From Microbacterium paraoxydans (GTDB lineage Bacteria; Actinomycetota; Actinomycetes; Actinomycetales; Microbacteriaceae), in the NCBI RefSeq assembly GCF_900105335.1, contig NZ_LT629770.1, forward strand, positions 3,224,001-3,288,000: 64,000 bases of DNA, written 5' to 3'. A program made the translations under genes and the position numbers. Below, piece after piece: positions 7,650-16,363 of the stretch. Every line of letters begins with the position of its first letter. The stretch's first letter is position 1. A model generated the notes under the pieces. That model was not told the DNA's origin, made no database searches, and was given only the letters and a program-made list of their open reading frames with translations.

Positions 7650-9082
7650 CGACGGCCCGCATCGATGACACGGCACAGGCGCTGGTCATCGCAGGGACCG
7701 GGCAGCGTCCGGAGAGTGCCGAGCTCGCCGGACCGCGGGCGCGGGTGGAGGCCCGCGTCACCGGCGGGGGGAAGACCTGGAAGGCGACGTTCGCGCTCCG
7801 CGCATCCCGGTGGGGTGGCCCGGAGCTGCCCCTGCCATCAGGCGAGTACGAGCTGCGCATCGGCGGCGCCGATCTGTCGGAGCTGCGTCTCGCGCCGGTC
7901 GTGCTCCCGGGAGTGCGGATCGCCGTCGATGGTGCGGTCGTCCGCATCGCGGCACCCGTCGATCCCGTGTATGACACGGCAGAAGGGCGCTCGACGCTCG
8001 AGGAGCGCTATGTGGCGCAGACCGGCGGGACGGAGAACGCCGTGTTCTTCGAGAGCTTCTACGGCCGAAGCGTCGGGTGCAACCCCCGCGCCATCGATCG
8101 GGAGCTGGCGCGGCGTGCTCCGCAGGTGCGCCGGTACTGGAGCGTCGCCGATCTCTCGGTCGAGGTGCCGGACGGCGCGATAGCGGTCATCGAGGGCAGC
8201 CCGGAATGGTGGCGCGCCCGCGGTGCTGCTCGACTGCTCATCGTGAACGACTGGCTGCGCCGTCGCTTCGCGCGCAAGCCCGGACAGAAGGTGCTGCAGA
8301 CCTGGCACGGCACGCCCCTCAAGCGTCTGGCGCTGCACCGCCCGGGGTTCGACCCCCGGCGGATGGCGGCGGTGGTCAAGGAGTCCCGGCGGTGGGACGT
8401 GCTGCTGGCGCAGAACACCTACTCCGCGCGCATCCTCCGCAAGGCCTACGCGTTCTTCGGGCGGCCGATCTGGGTCGACGGCTACCCCCGCAACGATGCG
8501 CTGCGCACCGGGGATCCGGTCGCCGTGCGCGCGGCGCTCGGCATCGGCGCCGACGAACGCGTGCTGCTCTACGCCCCGACGTGGCGTGACGACCGTGCGG
8601 AGATGGTCGACTTCGTCGATCCGGAACTCCTGGCGCGGCAGACCAACGCCGTCGTGCTCGTGCGCGGTCACTCGCGCACGCTGGGGGAGGGCAGGGACCG
8701 TGCCGGCGCGCGGGTGATCGACGTGACGGGATACCCCGAGACGTCGCAGCTCCTGCTCGCCGCCGACGCCCTCGTCACGGACTACTCCTCCGTCATGTTC
8801 GACTTCTCGGTGACCGGCAAGCCGATGTACTTCCTCGTGCCCGACCTCGACCACTATCGCGGTCAGCTCCGCGGGTTCTACTTCGATCTCGCGGAACGCG
8901 CGCCGGGCCCGCTGGTCCGTACGCAGGACGAGCTCGTGGCCGCGCTGGACGACCAGGGGCACCGGGAACGGTACGCGGAACGCTATGCCGCGTGGCAGCG
9001 GCAGTTCAACGCGCTCGACGACGGCCGGGCCGCGCAGCGGGTGGTCGACCGGATCCTCGACCTCGGATTCGTCACCCCGTAG
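7646..9082 (+). CDS. CDP-glycerol glycerophosphotransferase-like (TagB/TagF family), copy 2
   Basis: This 478-residue protein has an N-terminal beta-rich extension of about 110 residues that copy 1 lacks. The transferase domain follows with QTWHGTPLKRLALHRPGF (about residue 218), LLYAPTWRDD (about 308), VLVRGHSR (about 337) and LVTDYSSVMFDF (about 375). It starts at ATG 7646, overlapping the stop of copy 1, so translation is probably coupled. The extra domain resembles those on bifunctional wall-teichoic-acid polymerases, but I cannot assign a function to it. It converges with the GT2 gene 10 nt later. Confidence 0.85.
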   Translation: MTTARIDDTAQALVIAGTGQRPESAELAGPRARVEARVTGGGKTWKATFALRASRWGGPELPLPSGEYELRIGGADLSELRLAPVVLPGVRIAVDGAVVRIAAPVDPVYDTAEGRSTLEERYVAQTGGTENAVFFESFYGRSVGCNPRAIDRELARRAPQVRRYWSVADLSVEVPDGAIAVIEGSPEWWRARGAARLLIVNDWLRRRFARKPGQKVLQTWHGTPLKRLALHRPGFDPRRMAAVVKESRRWDVLLAQNTYSARILRKAYAFFGRPIWVDGYPRNDALRTGDPVAVRAALGIGADERVLLYAPTWRDDRAEMVDFVDPELLARQTNAVVLVRGHSRTLGEGRDRAGARVIDVTGYPETSQLLLAADALVTDYSSVMFDFSVTGKPMYFLVPDLDHYRGQLRGFYFDLAERAPGPLVRTQDELVAALDDQGHRERYAERYAAWQRQFNALDDGRAAQRVVDRILDLGFVTP

Positions 9083-9092
9083 CCGTCCGCGT

Positions 9093-10166
9093 TCAGGGCA
9101 GGGGAGTGTTCCGCGTGCCGAGCCGCGATGCGTCCACCGTGTCGCCGGCTCCGCGCAGCACGCCGCCGAGGAAGCCGAGGCCCCACGAGAGGTGCATCGT
9201 GGGCAGCACGAGGAGCGTCCACAGGCGTTGCCGCAGGCCACCCCCGCCCGGCGAGAGAGCCACGCCGACCACGAGCAGGACGTAGAGCGCGAGCGGGACG
9301 TAGACCAGGCCAGAGGCGATGAGCGAGGCGGTGCCGGACACCGCGCCGGTGAGCTGCAGGATGCCGAGGACGACGGCGAGCACGACGAACAGCAGGAGCA
9401 CCGGCGGGGCGAAGTAGCGCAGACCGTTGCGGCGGCCGAAGCGGCGCACCAGCTCCCCTCGCCAGGCACCGGTCGCGCGGAACTGTCTGGCCAGTCGCAG
9501 CCAGCTCTCCCGCGGCCAGTAGGTCACCGACAGCTCGGGATCGAACCACACCCGGTGGCCGGCCTGACGGATGCGCAGGTTCAGCTCCCAGTCCTCGCCG
9601 CGGCGGATCGTCTCGTCGAACAAGCCGACCTCATCGAGGACCTCCCGCCGCATCACGCCGAGGTAGGCGGATTCCGCCTCGCCCTCGACGCGGCCGCCGT
9701 GATACGCGCCGCCGCCCAGGCCGACGGGGGAGTTGTACAACCGGGCGACGGCCTTCTGGAAGGGAGTCCGACCCTCGGCGTGCATCACGCCGCCGACGTT
9801 GGCCGCCCCCGTGCGCTGCAGCGTCTGCAGGGCACGGGCCGCGTAGCCGGGGGCGAGCTCGGAGTGCGCATCGACCCGGATGACGGTGGGGTAGCGGCTG
9901 GCCCGGATCGCGGCGTTGAGTCCGACCGGGATGTGCGCGGCGGGGTTGTCCACGAGGCGTATCCGGTCGTCGGCAGCGGCCAGTCGGCGGGCGAGGGCCG
10001 TGGTGCCGTCCGACGACGGTCCCAGCGCGAGGACGAGCTCGGCCGGAACCCCGACCTCCTGAGCGAGCACCGACGCGACCGCGTGCTCCAGGTAGGCGCG
10101 TTCGTTGAGCACCGGCATCACGAAGGACACCCCGGTGACGGGGGCGGGGGATCCGTTGGCTGGCAC
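9093..10166 (-). CDS. Membrane-associated GT2 glycosyltransferase
   Basis: This 357-residue protein has a GT-A domain (1-245): GVSFVMPVLNERAYLEHAV, a degenerate metal motif RVDAHSE, and the acceptor loop RRGEDWELNLRIRQAGHRVWFDP. Three or four hydrophobic helices follow (about 255-340). This layout is typical of exopolysaccharide GT2 enzymes such as succinoglycan ExoA-type proteins. GTG 10166 is preceded on the minus strand by CATGAT at leaderless spacing. It lies between two glycerophosphotransferase genes but on the opposite strand. The sugar transferred is unknown. Confidence 0.83.
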   Translation of the reverse strand: MPANGSPAPVTGVSFVMPVLNERAYLEHAVASVLAQEVGVPAELVLALGPSSDGTTALARRLAAADDRIRLVDNPAAHIPVGLNAAIRASRYPTVIRVDAHSELAPGYAARALQTLQRTGAANVGGVMHAEGRTPFQKAVARLYNSPVGLGGGAYHGGRVEGEAESAYLGVMRREVLDEVGLFDETIRRGEDWELNLRIRQAGHRVWFDPELSVTYWPRESWLRLARQFRATGAWRGELVRRFGRRNGLRYFAPPVLLLFVVLAVVLGILQLTGAVSGTASLIASGLVYVPLALYVLLVVGVALSPGGGGLRQRLWTLLVLPTMHLSWGLGFLGGVLRGAGDTVDASRLGTRNTPLP

Positions 10167-10172
10167 ACGTCG

Positions 10173-10178
10173 ATCATG
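10173..10178 (-). promoter_or_regulatory. -10-like CATGAT upstream of the GT2 start
   Basis: On the minus strand CATGAT is followed by 6 nt and then GTG 10166. Confidence 0.35.
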
Positions 10179-10253
10179 TCACGCCGCTCCTGCCCCGCTC
10201 TCCCAGGCAGAGCGCGGTCGTCGCGGCTCAGCGGGGGCCGCGAGCGGACGAAC

Positions 10254-10259
10254 TATCCT
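10254..10259 (+). promoter_or_regulatory. -10 box TATCCT, leaderless
   Basis: TATCCT is followed by 6 nt and then ATG 10266. The purine-rich GGAGGG fills that gap and is too close to the ATG to work as a ribosome site, which supports a leaderless start. Confidence 0.5.
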
Positions 10260-10265
10260 GGAGGG

Positions 10266-11549
10266 ATGGGTGCACTGTCTGACGCGAAGAAGGCCTACCG
10301 TCTCCTGCGGCGGGCGCTCGCTTCGCGCTCCGCGGTGCAGCGTGTCCGCCGCCGGCTGGCGGATCAGGCGCCATACCCGGCAGATCACTTCCGGGTCGCC
10401 GTGTACTTCGCCGACGGCGCGGTCAACATGTACCAGATGCGGCAGTGGTACCGCCCGCTGGCCGCGCTCGCCGAGCGGTGGCCCGTGGTGGTCCTCGCGC
10501 GCCAGGCGACCGGCGCGGAGAAGCTGCTGGAGGAGGACGGCCCGCCCGTCGCGTTCGTGCCGAAGGTGCGCGACCTCGAGCGATTCCTCGCCACACAGGA
10601 CATCCGGGTGGTCCTCTACGTGAATCAGAACACCCGTAACTTCCAGATGTTCCGGTACGGCCGTCGCTGGCATGTGTTCATCAACCACGGCGAGTCCGAC
10701 AAGATGTACATGACCACGAATCAGTACAAGGCCTATGACTACGCCTTCGTCGCCGGTCAGGCGGCCAGGGATCGGCTGTCGCGGACGCTGTGGGACTACG
10801 ACGTGGAGAGCCGGACCATCGAGATCGGACGCCCCCAGGCGGACCACTACTCCGGCTCGCTCCCGTATACGCCGGACGACCGTCTCGTCGTCCTCTACGC
10901 CCCGACGTGGGAAGGCGATCGTCCCAGCGCGCATTACGGCTCCATCGCCTCGCACGGCGAGCGCCTGGTGGCGCGACTGCTCGCGACGGGCGAGCACCGG
11001 GTCATCTACCGCCCGCACCCGCGCAGCGGTGTCGTCGACGAGGCCTACGGGGCGGCGCATCGCCGCATCGTCGCGGCCATCGCCGCCGCGAACGCCGCCG
11101 ACCCGACCGCGCAGCACGTGTACGACGACGGCCCCGAGCTCGGCTGGCAGCTCGCCGCCGCCGACGTCGCCGTCGTGGACATCTCGGCCATGGTGTACGA
11201 CCGCCTCGCGGCGGGAAAGCCGCTCATGATCACGCGCCCGGTCGACGAAGAGGCCGCCGTCGACACCACCGGCTACCTCTCCGACTGCGAATGGCTGTCC
11301 GCGGAGGCGGCGGACGACATCGTCGCCGAGGTCGAGCGCGTACGGGAGGACGAAGCGGCCGTCGCGCGCCTGCAGATGTGGGTGCGCCACTACTTCGGTG
11401 ACACGACCCCCGGCGTGGCGACGCAGAAGTTCCACGCCGCCGTCGACCGGCTCATGGGGGAGTGGGAGCGGTGGCGCGACCGGGAGATCGGTGCCGTCCG
11501 CGGTGATGCGGACGATGACGACGACGAGGCCGACGACGAGGACGCATGA
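10266..11549 (+). CDS. CDP-glycerol glycerophosphotransferase-like, divergent copy 3
   Basis: This 427-residue protein shares the transferase core (FINHGESDKMY in place of WHG-PLK, LVVLYAPTWEGDR, VIYRPHPRSG, AAADVAVVDISAMVYDRLAAG) but is diverged at motif 1. The C terminus ends in an unusual acidic run of about 15 Asp/Glu/Ala residues. It may use a different polyol-phosphate donor or acceptor from copies 1 and 2. It overlaps birA by ATGA, so a polymer gene and the biotin ligase may share an mRNA. Confidence 0.78.
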   Translation: MGALSDAKKAYRLLRRALASRSAVQRVRRRLADQAPYPADHFRVAVYFADGAVNMYQMRQWYRPLAALAERWPVVVLARQATGAEKLLEEDGPPVAFVPKVRDLERFLATQDIRVVLYVNQNTRNFQMFRYGRRWHVFINHGESDKMYMTTNQYKAYDYAFVAGQAARDRLSRTLWDYDVESRTIEIGRPQADHYSGSLPYTPDDRLVVLYAPTWEGDRPSAHYGSIASHGERLVARLLATGEHRVIYRPHPRSGVVDEAYGAAHRRIVAAIAAANAADPTAQHVYDDGPELGWQLAAADVAVVDISAMVYDRLAAGKPLMITRPVDEEAAVDTTGYLSDCEWLSAEAADDIVAEVERVREDEAAVARLQMWVRHYFGDTTPGVATQKFHAAVDRLMGEWERWRDREIGAVRGDADDDDDEADDEDA

Positions 11550-12316
11550 GCAGCGACTTCCCGCGCTCCGCTGCGCTCCTACCACGTCTCGAGGTCGTCG
11601 ACGCGACCGGCTCGACGAACGCCGACCTCCGGGGAAACGCGGACGACGCCGACGCCTGGCCGCACCTCTCGGTCCTCCTGACCCGGCACCAGACGGCCGG
11701 ACGGGGGCGGCTGGATCGCCGGTGGATCGCCCCGGCGGGTTCGGCGCTCGCGGTGAGCGTCCTCCTCCGCGATCTGCCTGCCGAGCCGGCAGCGCGAGGC
11801 TGGATCCCGCTCGCCGCCGGGGCGGCCATGGCCGAGGCCGTCGCCGCACAGCTTCCTGAGGCCACCGTCGTCCTCAAGTGGCCGAACGACGTCCTCGTCG
11901 ACGGCCGGAAGATCTGCGGCATCCTCGCCGAGGCGACGCCGACGGCCGTGATCGTCGGGGCGGGCGTCAACACCGCCATGACCGCGACCCAGCTTCCGGT
12001 TCCCACGGCCACCTCCTTCGCGGTACAGGGGGTCGTCGTCGACGAGGACGAGCTGCTCCGTTCCTACGTGTCGGCGCTCGACGGCCACCTCCGCGCGCTC
12101 GCCGCGGCGGACGACGCGACCGCGAGCGGTCTGCATGCGGCGGTGACCGCGCGGTGCGCGACGGTCGGACAAGCCGTGCGCGTCTCGCTCCCCGCCGGGT
12201 CCCTGCTCGAGGGCGTGGCCGTCGGCATCGACGACGAGGGGCGTCTGCTCGTCGCGGCGGAGGGGACGGTGCACGCGGTCTCCGCGGGTGACGTCGTGCA
12301 CGTCCGGCCCGCGTGA
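11546..12316 (+). CDS. birA: Biotin--[acetyl-CoA-carboxylase] ligase
   Basis: This 256-residue monofunctional BirA (class I, no N-terminal DNA-binding domain) activates biotin to biotinyl-AMP and attaches it to acyl-CoA carboxylases and pyruvate carboxylase. Visible motifs are the biotin-binding loop QTAGRGRLDRRW (about residues 50-61), KWPNDVLVDGRKICGIL (about 111-127) and the SH3-like C-terminal domain beginning near GQAVRVSLP. The ATG overlaps the preceding stop. In actinobacteria birA is often followed by a PH-domain membrane protein and purK/purE, exactly as here. Confidence 0.95.
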   Translation: MSSDFPRSAALLPRLEVVDATGSTNADLRGNADDADAWPHLSVLLTRHQTAGRGRLDRRWIAPAGSALAVSVLLRDLPAEPAARGWIPLAAGAAMAEAVAAQLPEATVVLKWPNDVLVDGRKICGILAEATPTAVIVGAGVNTAMTATQLPVPTATSFAVQGVVVDEDELLRSYVSALDGHLRALAAADDATASGLHAAVTARCATVGQAVRVSLPAGSLLEGVAVGIDDEGRLLVAAEGTVHAVSAGDVVHVRPA

Positions 12317-12362
12317 CGCGGGGACACGCCGTCCCGCGGACGGTGTTGTCGGCGATCGCGGG

Positions 12363-12368
12363 CACAAT
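12363..12368 (+). promoter_or_regulatory. -10-like CACAAT, leaderless
   Basis: CACAAT is followed by 6 nt and then GTG 12375. The same hexamer and spacing precede the minus-strand GT2 start at 27638. Confidence 0.4.
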
Positions 12369-12374
12369 GGGGGT

Positions 12375-12923
12375 GTGACCCAGCCCGTGACGCTCGGCGG
12401 ACGCCCGCTGATGCCGCCGCCCGGCACTCCCGCCGAGGAGCTGCTCATCGCGCGCTTCCGCGGCCACGCTCGCCGGCTCTTCTGGTCGGCGCTCGTGCTC
12501 ATCGCCGCCTTCGGGGCCACCGCCTACTTCTACGGCAACCTTCCGGCCGGGTTCGAGGACTGGATGCTGCTCGCCGCCGCCGGAGTCGTCGTCCTCGTCG
12601 CCGTCGTGATCCCCTTCATCGTCTGGTACTCGCGGACGACGACGATCACGACCCGACGTGTCATCGCAGTCCAGGGCTTGGGCGCGCGCAACCGCCGCGA
12701 GATGTCGCATGCCCGCGGCTATACGATCGGTGTCCGCCGGGGTCCGCTGCAGCGGATGTGGGGCTGCGGGACCATCACGCTCTCGAACGGCGTGGACGCA
12801 CCTCTCCGTCTCGTGAACGTCCCGAACGTCACCCTCGTGCACGAGACCCTCGCAGATCAGATCGAGGTCGGGCAGATCCTCGCCCATCGCGACGCGCAGG
12901 CGAGCGGCGACGAGATCGCCTGA
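12375..12923 (+). CDS. PH-domain (bPH2/YdbS-like) membrane protein
   Basis: This 182-residue protein has two transmembrane helices (about 36-55 and 62-85) followed by a bacterial PH-like domain with TTTITTRRVIAVQGLGARN and a Trp-containing CGTITLSNG strand. The bPH2 family has no settled biochemical role; membrane association is clear. GTG 12375 was chosen from the leaderless -10 and because the next conserved position is near. Its place between birA and purK is conserved in many actinobacteria. Confidence 0.8.
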   Translation: MTQPVTLGGRPLMPPPGTPAEELLIARFRGHARRLFWSALVLIAAFGATAYFYGNLPAGFEDWMLLAAAGVVVLVAVVIPFIVWYSRTTTITTRRVIAVQGLGARNRREMSHARGYTIGVRRGPLQRMWGCGTITLSNGVDAPLRLVNVPNVTLVHETLADQIEVGQILAHRDAQASGDEIA

Positions 12924-13018
12924 GCGCGAACTCACGGCCGCCTCGCGGCCCGTTCGCTTCGCCGTTCCCCGGACCGGTGAGCGTGCGGAAGAATGGGCAT
13001 GACGAATGGAGGCGGCAC

Positions 13019-14143
13019 ATGGCGCTGCGTGTGGGCGTGATCGGCGGAGGACAGCTGGCACGGATGATGATCGCTCCGGCGGTCGAGCTCGGTCTCGAAC
13101 TGCGGGTGCTCGCCGAGGAGGAGGGCATGGCCGCGGGCCTGGCCGCCACAGCGGTCGGCGACTACCGGGACCTCGACACCGTGCGCGCCTTCGCCGCCGA
13201 CGTCGACGTCCTCACCTTCGACCACGAGCATGTGCCGCAGGAAGTGCTCCGCGCCCTCGTCGCCGAGGGGATCGCGGTGCATCCCGGACCGGATGCCCTC
13301 CAGTTCGCCCAGGACAAGCTCGTCATGCGCGCCCGCTTGGCGGAGCTCGGCGTGCCGCAGCCGGAGTGGGCGCCGGTCCGTTCCGCCGATGACCTGCAGC
13401 GCTTCCTCGACGAGCACGACGGTGCCGCGGTGGTCAAGACGCCGCGGGGCGGGTACGACGGCAAGGGCGTGCGGGTCGTGCGCTCCGGTGCCGAGGCGCA
13501 GGACTGGCTCGATGCGCTCGAGGGCTCCGACGCCCTGCTCGCCGAGGAGCTCGTCCCCTTCGTCCGTGAGCTCGCCCAGCAGGTCGCGCGCCGACCCGGA
13601 GGAGAGATGATCCCGTATCCGGTCGTCGAGACCGTGCAACGCGATGGCGTCTGCGCCGAGGTGATCGCCCCGGCGCCCGCGGCGACCGAGCGTCTCGCCG
13701 AGGTCGCCGAGGACATCGGTCGTCGCATCGCGGAGGGTCTCGGCGTGACCGGGATGCTCGCGGTCGAGCTCTTCGAGACGGACGACGAGCGCATCCTCGT
13801 GAACGAGCTCGCGATGCGTCCGCACAACAGCGGACACTGGAGCCAGGACGGCGCCGTCACCGGGCAGTTCGAGCAGCACCTGCGTGCCGTGGCGGACCTG
13901 CCGCTGGGGGACACTCGACCTCGTGCGTCCTGGGCGGTCATGGTGAACATCCTCGGAGGGCCCGCAGAGGGCACGCTGGGGGACCGTTTCGAGGCGGCGA
14001 TGGCCGCGCACCCGGACGCCAAGATCCACACGTACGGCAAGGCACCGCGCCCCGGTCGTAAGGTGGGCCACGTCAACGTCGCCGGGGACGATCTCGACGA
14101 CGCGGTGTACGTGGCCAGGGCCGCCGCGGCCGCTTTCGTCTGA
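13019..14143 (+). CDS. purK: N5-carboxyaminoimidazole ribonucleotide synthase
   Basis: This 374-residue ATP-grasp enzyme of de novo purine synthesis converts AIR, ATP and bicarbonate to N5-CAIR, the substrate of PurE. The N-terminal Rossmann-like start is VGVIGGGQLARMM. The ATP-grasp region has KTPRGGYDGKGVRV (about residues 140-153), and the metal-binding end reads LVNELAMRPHNSGHWS. ATG 13019 has GGAGG at 13008-13012 with 6-nt spacing. A -10-like AAGAAT (12989-12994) would give a short leader. purE follows after 77 nt with its own promoter. Confidence 0.96.
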   Translation: MALRVGVIGGGQLARMMIAPAVELGLELRVLAEEEGMAAGLAATAVGDYRDLDTVRAFAADVDVLTFDHEHVPQEVLRALVAEGIAVHPGPDALQFAQDKLVMRARLAELGVPQPEWAPVRSADDLQRFLDEHDGAAVVKTPRGGYDGKGVRVVRSGAEAQDWLDALEGSDALLAEELVPFVRELAQQVARRPGGEMIPYPVVETVQRDGVCAEVIAPAPAATERLAEVAEDIGRRIAEGLGVTGMLAVELFETDDERILVNELAMRPHNSGHWSQDGAVTGQFEQHLRAVADLPLGDTRPRASWAVMVNILGGPAEGTLGDRFEAAMAAHPDAKIHTYGKAPRPGRKVGHVNVAGDDLDDAVYVARAAAAAFV

Positions 14144-14208
14144 GTATTCCCGCGGCGGCGCACGGGAAAAGACGTGTGCCGCTCGGGTGTTCTCCCAGCG
14201 CGAGACCG

Positions 14209-14214
14209 TAGCCT
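14209..14214 (+). promoter_or_regulatory. -10 box TAGCCT, leaderless purE
   Basis: TAGCCT is followed by 6 nt and then GTG 14221. Confidence 0.6.
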
Positions 14215-14220
14215 GATCTG

Positions 14221-14736
14221 GTGACCGAGCCACTGCACTCCTCCGCCGTCCCTCTGGTCGGCGTCGTCATGGGATCCGACTCCGACTGGCGCGTCATGAG
14301 CGACGCGTCCCAGGCGCTCACCGATTTCGGGATCCCGCACGAGGTCGAGGTCGTCTCGGCCCACCGCACGCCGGACAAGCTCATGTCCTATGCGCGGGAA
14401 GCCCGGGCTCGCGGCCTGCGTGTCATCATCGCGGGCGCCGGTGGTGCCGCCCACCTTCCGGGCATGCTCGCGTCGATGACGGCACTTCCCGTCGTCGGGG
14501 TCCCGGTGCCGCTCGCATACCTGGACGGTATGGACTCGCTGCTGTCGATCGTGCAGATGCCCGCGGGTATCCCGGTCGCGACGGTGTCGATCGGCGGCGC
14601 ACGCAACGCGGGTCTGCTCGCGGCCCGGATCCTCGGTGCCGCGGACGACGAGCTGGCCGACCGTGTCGAGGCGTACGCCGCCGACCTCGAGGCCCAGGTC
14701 GAGGAGAAGAACGATCGGCTGAAGGGCTCGCTGTGA
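14221..14736 (+). CDS. purE: N5-carboxyaminoimidazole ribonucleotide mutase
   Basis: This 171-residue class I PurE converts N5-CAIR to CAIR. It shows [10 protein letters not shown] (the GSDSD phosphate-binding loop), SAHRTPDKL with the active-site His, and [14 protein letters not shown]. The start is GTG with no ribosome site, and the -10 box is six bases upstream. The stop overlaps the start of the LCP gene (GTGA), tying purine synthesis and a cell-wall ligase into one transcript. Confidence 0.96.
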   Translation: MTEPLHSSAVPLVGVVMGSDSDWRVMSDASQALTDFGIPHEVEVVSAHRTPDKLMSYAREARARGLRVIIAGAGGAAHLPGMLASMTALPVVGVPVPLAYLDGMDSLLSIVQMPAGIPVATVSIGGARNAGLLAARILGAADDELADRVEAYAADLEAQVEEKNDRLKGSL

Positions 14737-16187
14737 CCCTTGCGCCCCCGCGCGCGACGCGACGTCCGCTCATCGAGACGCGGCCGCTGCGACACCCGGA
14801 TACGGCCGATGCCGGGCTCATGTCGAAACGCGCCTGGTGGCTCGTCGGTCTCAACTTCCTGCTGCCGGGGTCCGCGCAGGTCCTGGCGGGTAATCGACGG
14901 CTGGGAAGATTCGGGCTCGGCGTCACCCTGACGACGTGGTTCCTGGCCGTCGTCGCCGTCGGGCTCGTGCTGTTCGCCCGCCCCGTCTTCCTCTGGCTCA
15001 CGATCGGTGGCGGGTTCGTATCGGCGGCGCTGCTCACACTCGTGCAGGTGCTGCTCGTGGGAGTCGTGGTCCTCTGGATCGTCCTCACGTTCGACACGCT
15101 CCGCCTCGTCCGCCTGGTCAGGGTCCCCGCGCCGTCGCGGTTCCTCGTGCCGGTCGTCGCGCTCGTCCTGCTGGGGCTCGTCGGAGGCGTCATGGGCTAC
15201 GCGGCCACCGCGGTGGGCTCTGTGCGCGGCAGTGTCGGGGCGATCTTCGGGCAGAGCGGCCCGAGCCTCCCGCCCAGCGACGGCTACTACAACATCCTGC
15301 TGCTCGGCGCGGACAGCGGAGACGGCCGTGACTCGATGCGTTTCGACAGCATCTCCGTCGTCTCGGTCAACGCCGAGACCGGAGCAGTGACCATCACCGG
15401 AATCCCGCGTGAGCTCCCGCATGCGCCGTTCAGCGACGGCAGCCCGATGCAAGAGCTCTATCCCGAGGGCTTCCAGGGCCACGGGTCGTCCACCTGCGGC
15501 TGGAACGGGTGGATGAACCATGTCCGCAACGCCGCGGAGGTTTGCCGGGAGGACAAGGGGACCGGGCTTTATCCGGACGCGGAGGCCACGGGCTCGGCGC
15601 CGGGTATCGAGGCGACCAAGGATGCGGCGGAGGGCGTGCTCGGCATCGAGATCCCGTACTACGTCTTCGTCGACATGCACGGCTTCGCCGACCTCGTGGA
15701 TGCCCTCGGCGGCGTCGACATCACCGTCACGGAGCGCCTGCCCAAGGGCGGCCCGCCGGAGGGCTGGTCCGGCACGGACGTGAACGAATGGGCGATCGGC
15801 TGGATCGAGCCCGGGCAGCAGCACATGGACGGCGACACGGCTCAGTGGTACGCCCGCTCGCGGTACACGACCAGCGACTGGGACCGCATGAAGCGGCAGC
15901 GCGAACTGCAGGAGGCGATCCTCGCCCAGTTCACTCCGCAGACCGTCCTCACCCGATTCAACGAGGTGGCCGCTGCGGGCACGGCACTCATCAGCACCGA
16001 TCTTCCGCAGGGCAAGCTGCCGGAGTTCTTCGACCTCATGCTGAAGGCCAAGGAGCAGCCGGTCCAGACCGTCGAGCTGACACCCGAGAACGGCGTCGAC
16101 GAGTTCGACCCGAACTACGACTTCATCCACGAGCTCATGCAGCAGAAGCTGCACCCGCCGACGGAGACCCCGGTTCCGGCTCCCTGA
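14733..16187 (+). CDS. LytR-CpsA-Psr (LCP) family cell-wall polymer ligase
   Basis: This 484-residue protein has four predicted N-terminal transmembrane helices (three between about 35 and 120, one at about 133-155), then an extracytoplasmic LCP domain. Visible in that domain are [11 protein letters not shown], the Arg/Asp-rich [20 protein letters not shown] and [22 protein letters not shown] enzymes transfer lipid-linked teichoic acid, arabinogalactan or capsule to peptidoglycan. The multi-helix N terminus is a recognised actinobacterial variant. It is a natural partner for the glycerophosphotransferase and polysaccharide genes in this window. Confidence 0.92.
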   Translation: MTLAPPRATRRPLIETRPLRHPDTADAGLMSKRAWWLVGLNFLLPGSAQVLAGNRRLGRFGLGVTLTTWFLAVVAVGLVLFARPVFLWLTIGGGFVSAALLTLVQVLLVGVVVLWIVLTFDTLRLVRLVRVPAPSRFLVPVVALVLLGLVGGVMGYAATAVGSVRGSVGAIFGQSGPSLPPSDGYYNILLLGADSGDGRDSMRFDSISVVSVNAETGAVTITGIPRELPHAPFSDGSPMQELYPEGFQGHGSSTCGWNGWMNHVRNAAEVCREDKGTGLYPDAEATGSAPGIEATKDAAEGVLGIEIPYYVFVDMHGFADLVDALGGVDITVTERLPKGGPPEGWSGTDVNEWAIGWIEPGQQHMDGDTAQWYARSRYTTSDWDRMKRQRELQEAILAQFTPQTVLTRFNEVAAAGTALISTDLPQGKLPEFFDLMLKAKEQPVQTVELTPENGVDEFDPNYDFIHELMQQKLHPPTETPVPAP

Positions 16188-16206
16188 GACAGCGGGGAAC
16201 GACGCA

Positions 16207-16244
16207 GCCCACGGGCGATGTTCCCGGGAACATCGCCCGTGGGC
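16207..16244 (+). terminator. 38-nt perfect palindrome after the LCP gene
   Basis: The 38 bases are fully self-complementary around 16225/16226, with TTCCCGGGAA at the centre. They begin 19 nt after the LCP stop. Strong intrinsic terminator candidate. Confidence 0.75.
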
Positions 16245-16270
16245 CGTCCGGTGCATGACCGGATTCGCCA

Positions 16271-16307
16271 GACGACGGTGATCGGAGGGTGAGGGATCAC
16301 CGTCGTC
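16271..16307. terminator. Second hairpin between convergent genes
   Basis: A 13-bp perfect stem (16271-16283 with 16295-16307) has an 11-nt loop. It lies between the LCP terminator and the convergent LPXTG gene, so it may serve the latter. Confidence 0.55.
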
Positions 16308-16363
16308 CAGCCGGCCACCGCGCAAGGCGGCGACCTGGCTCAGGCGCGCATGCGGCGCGCGAC

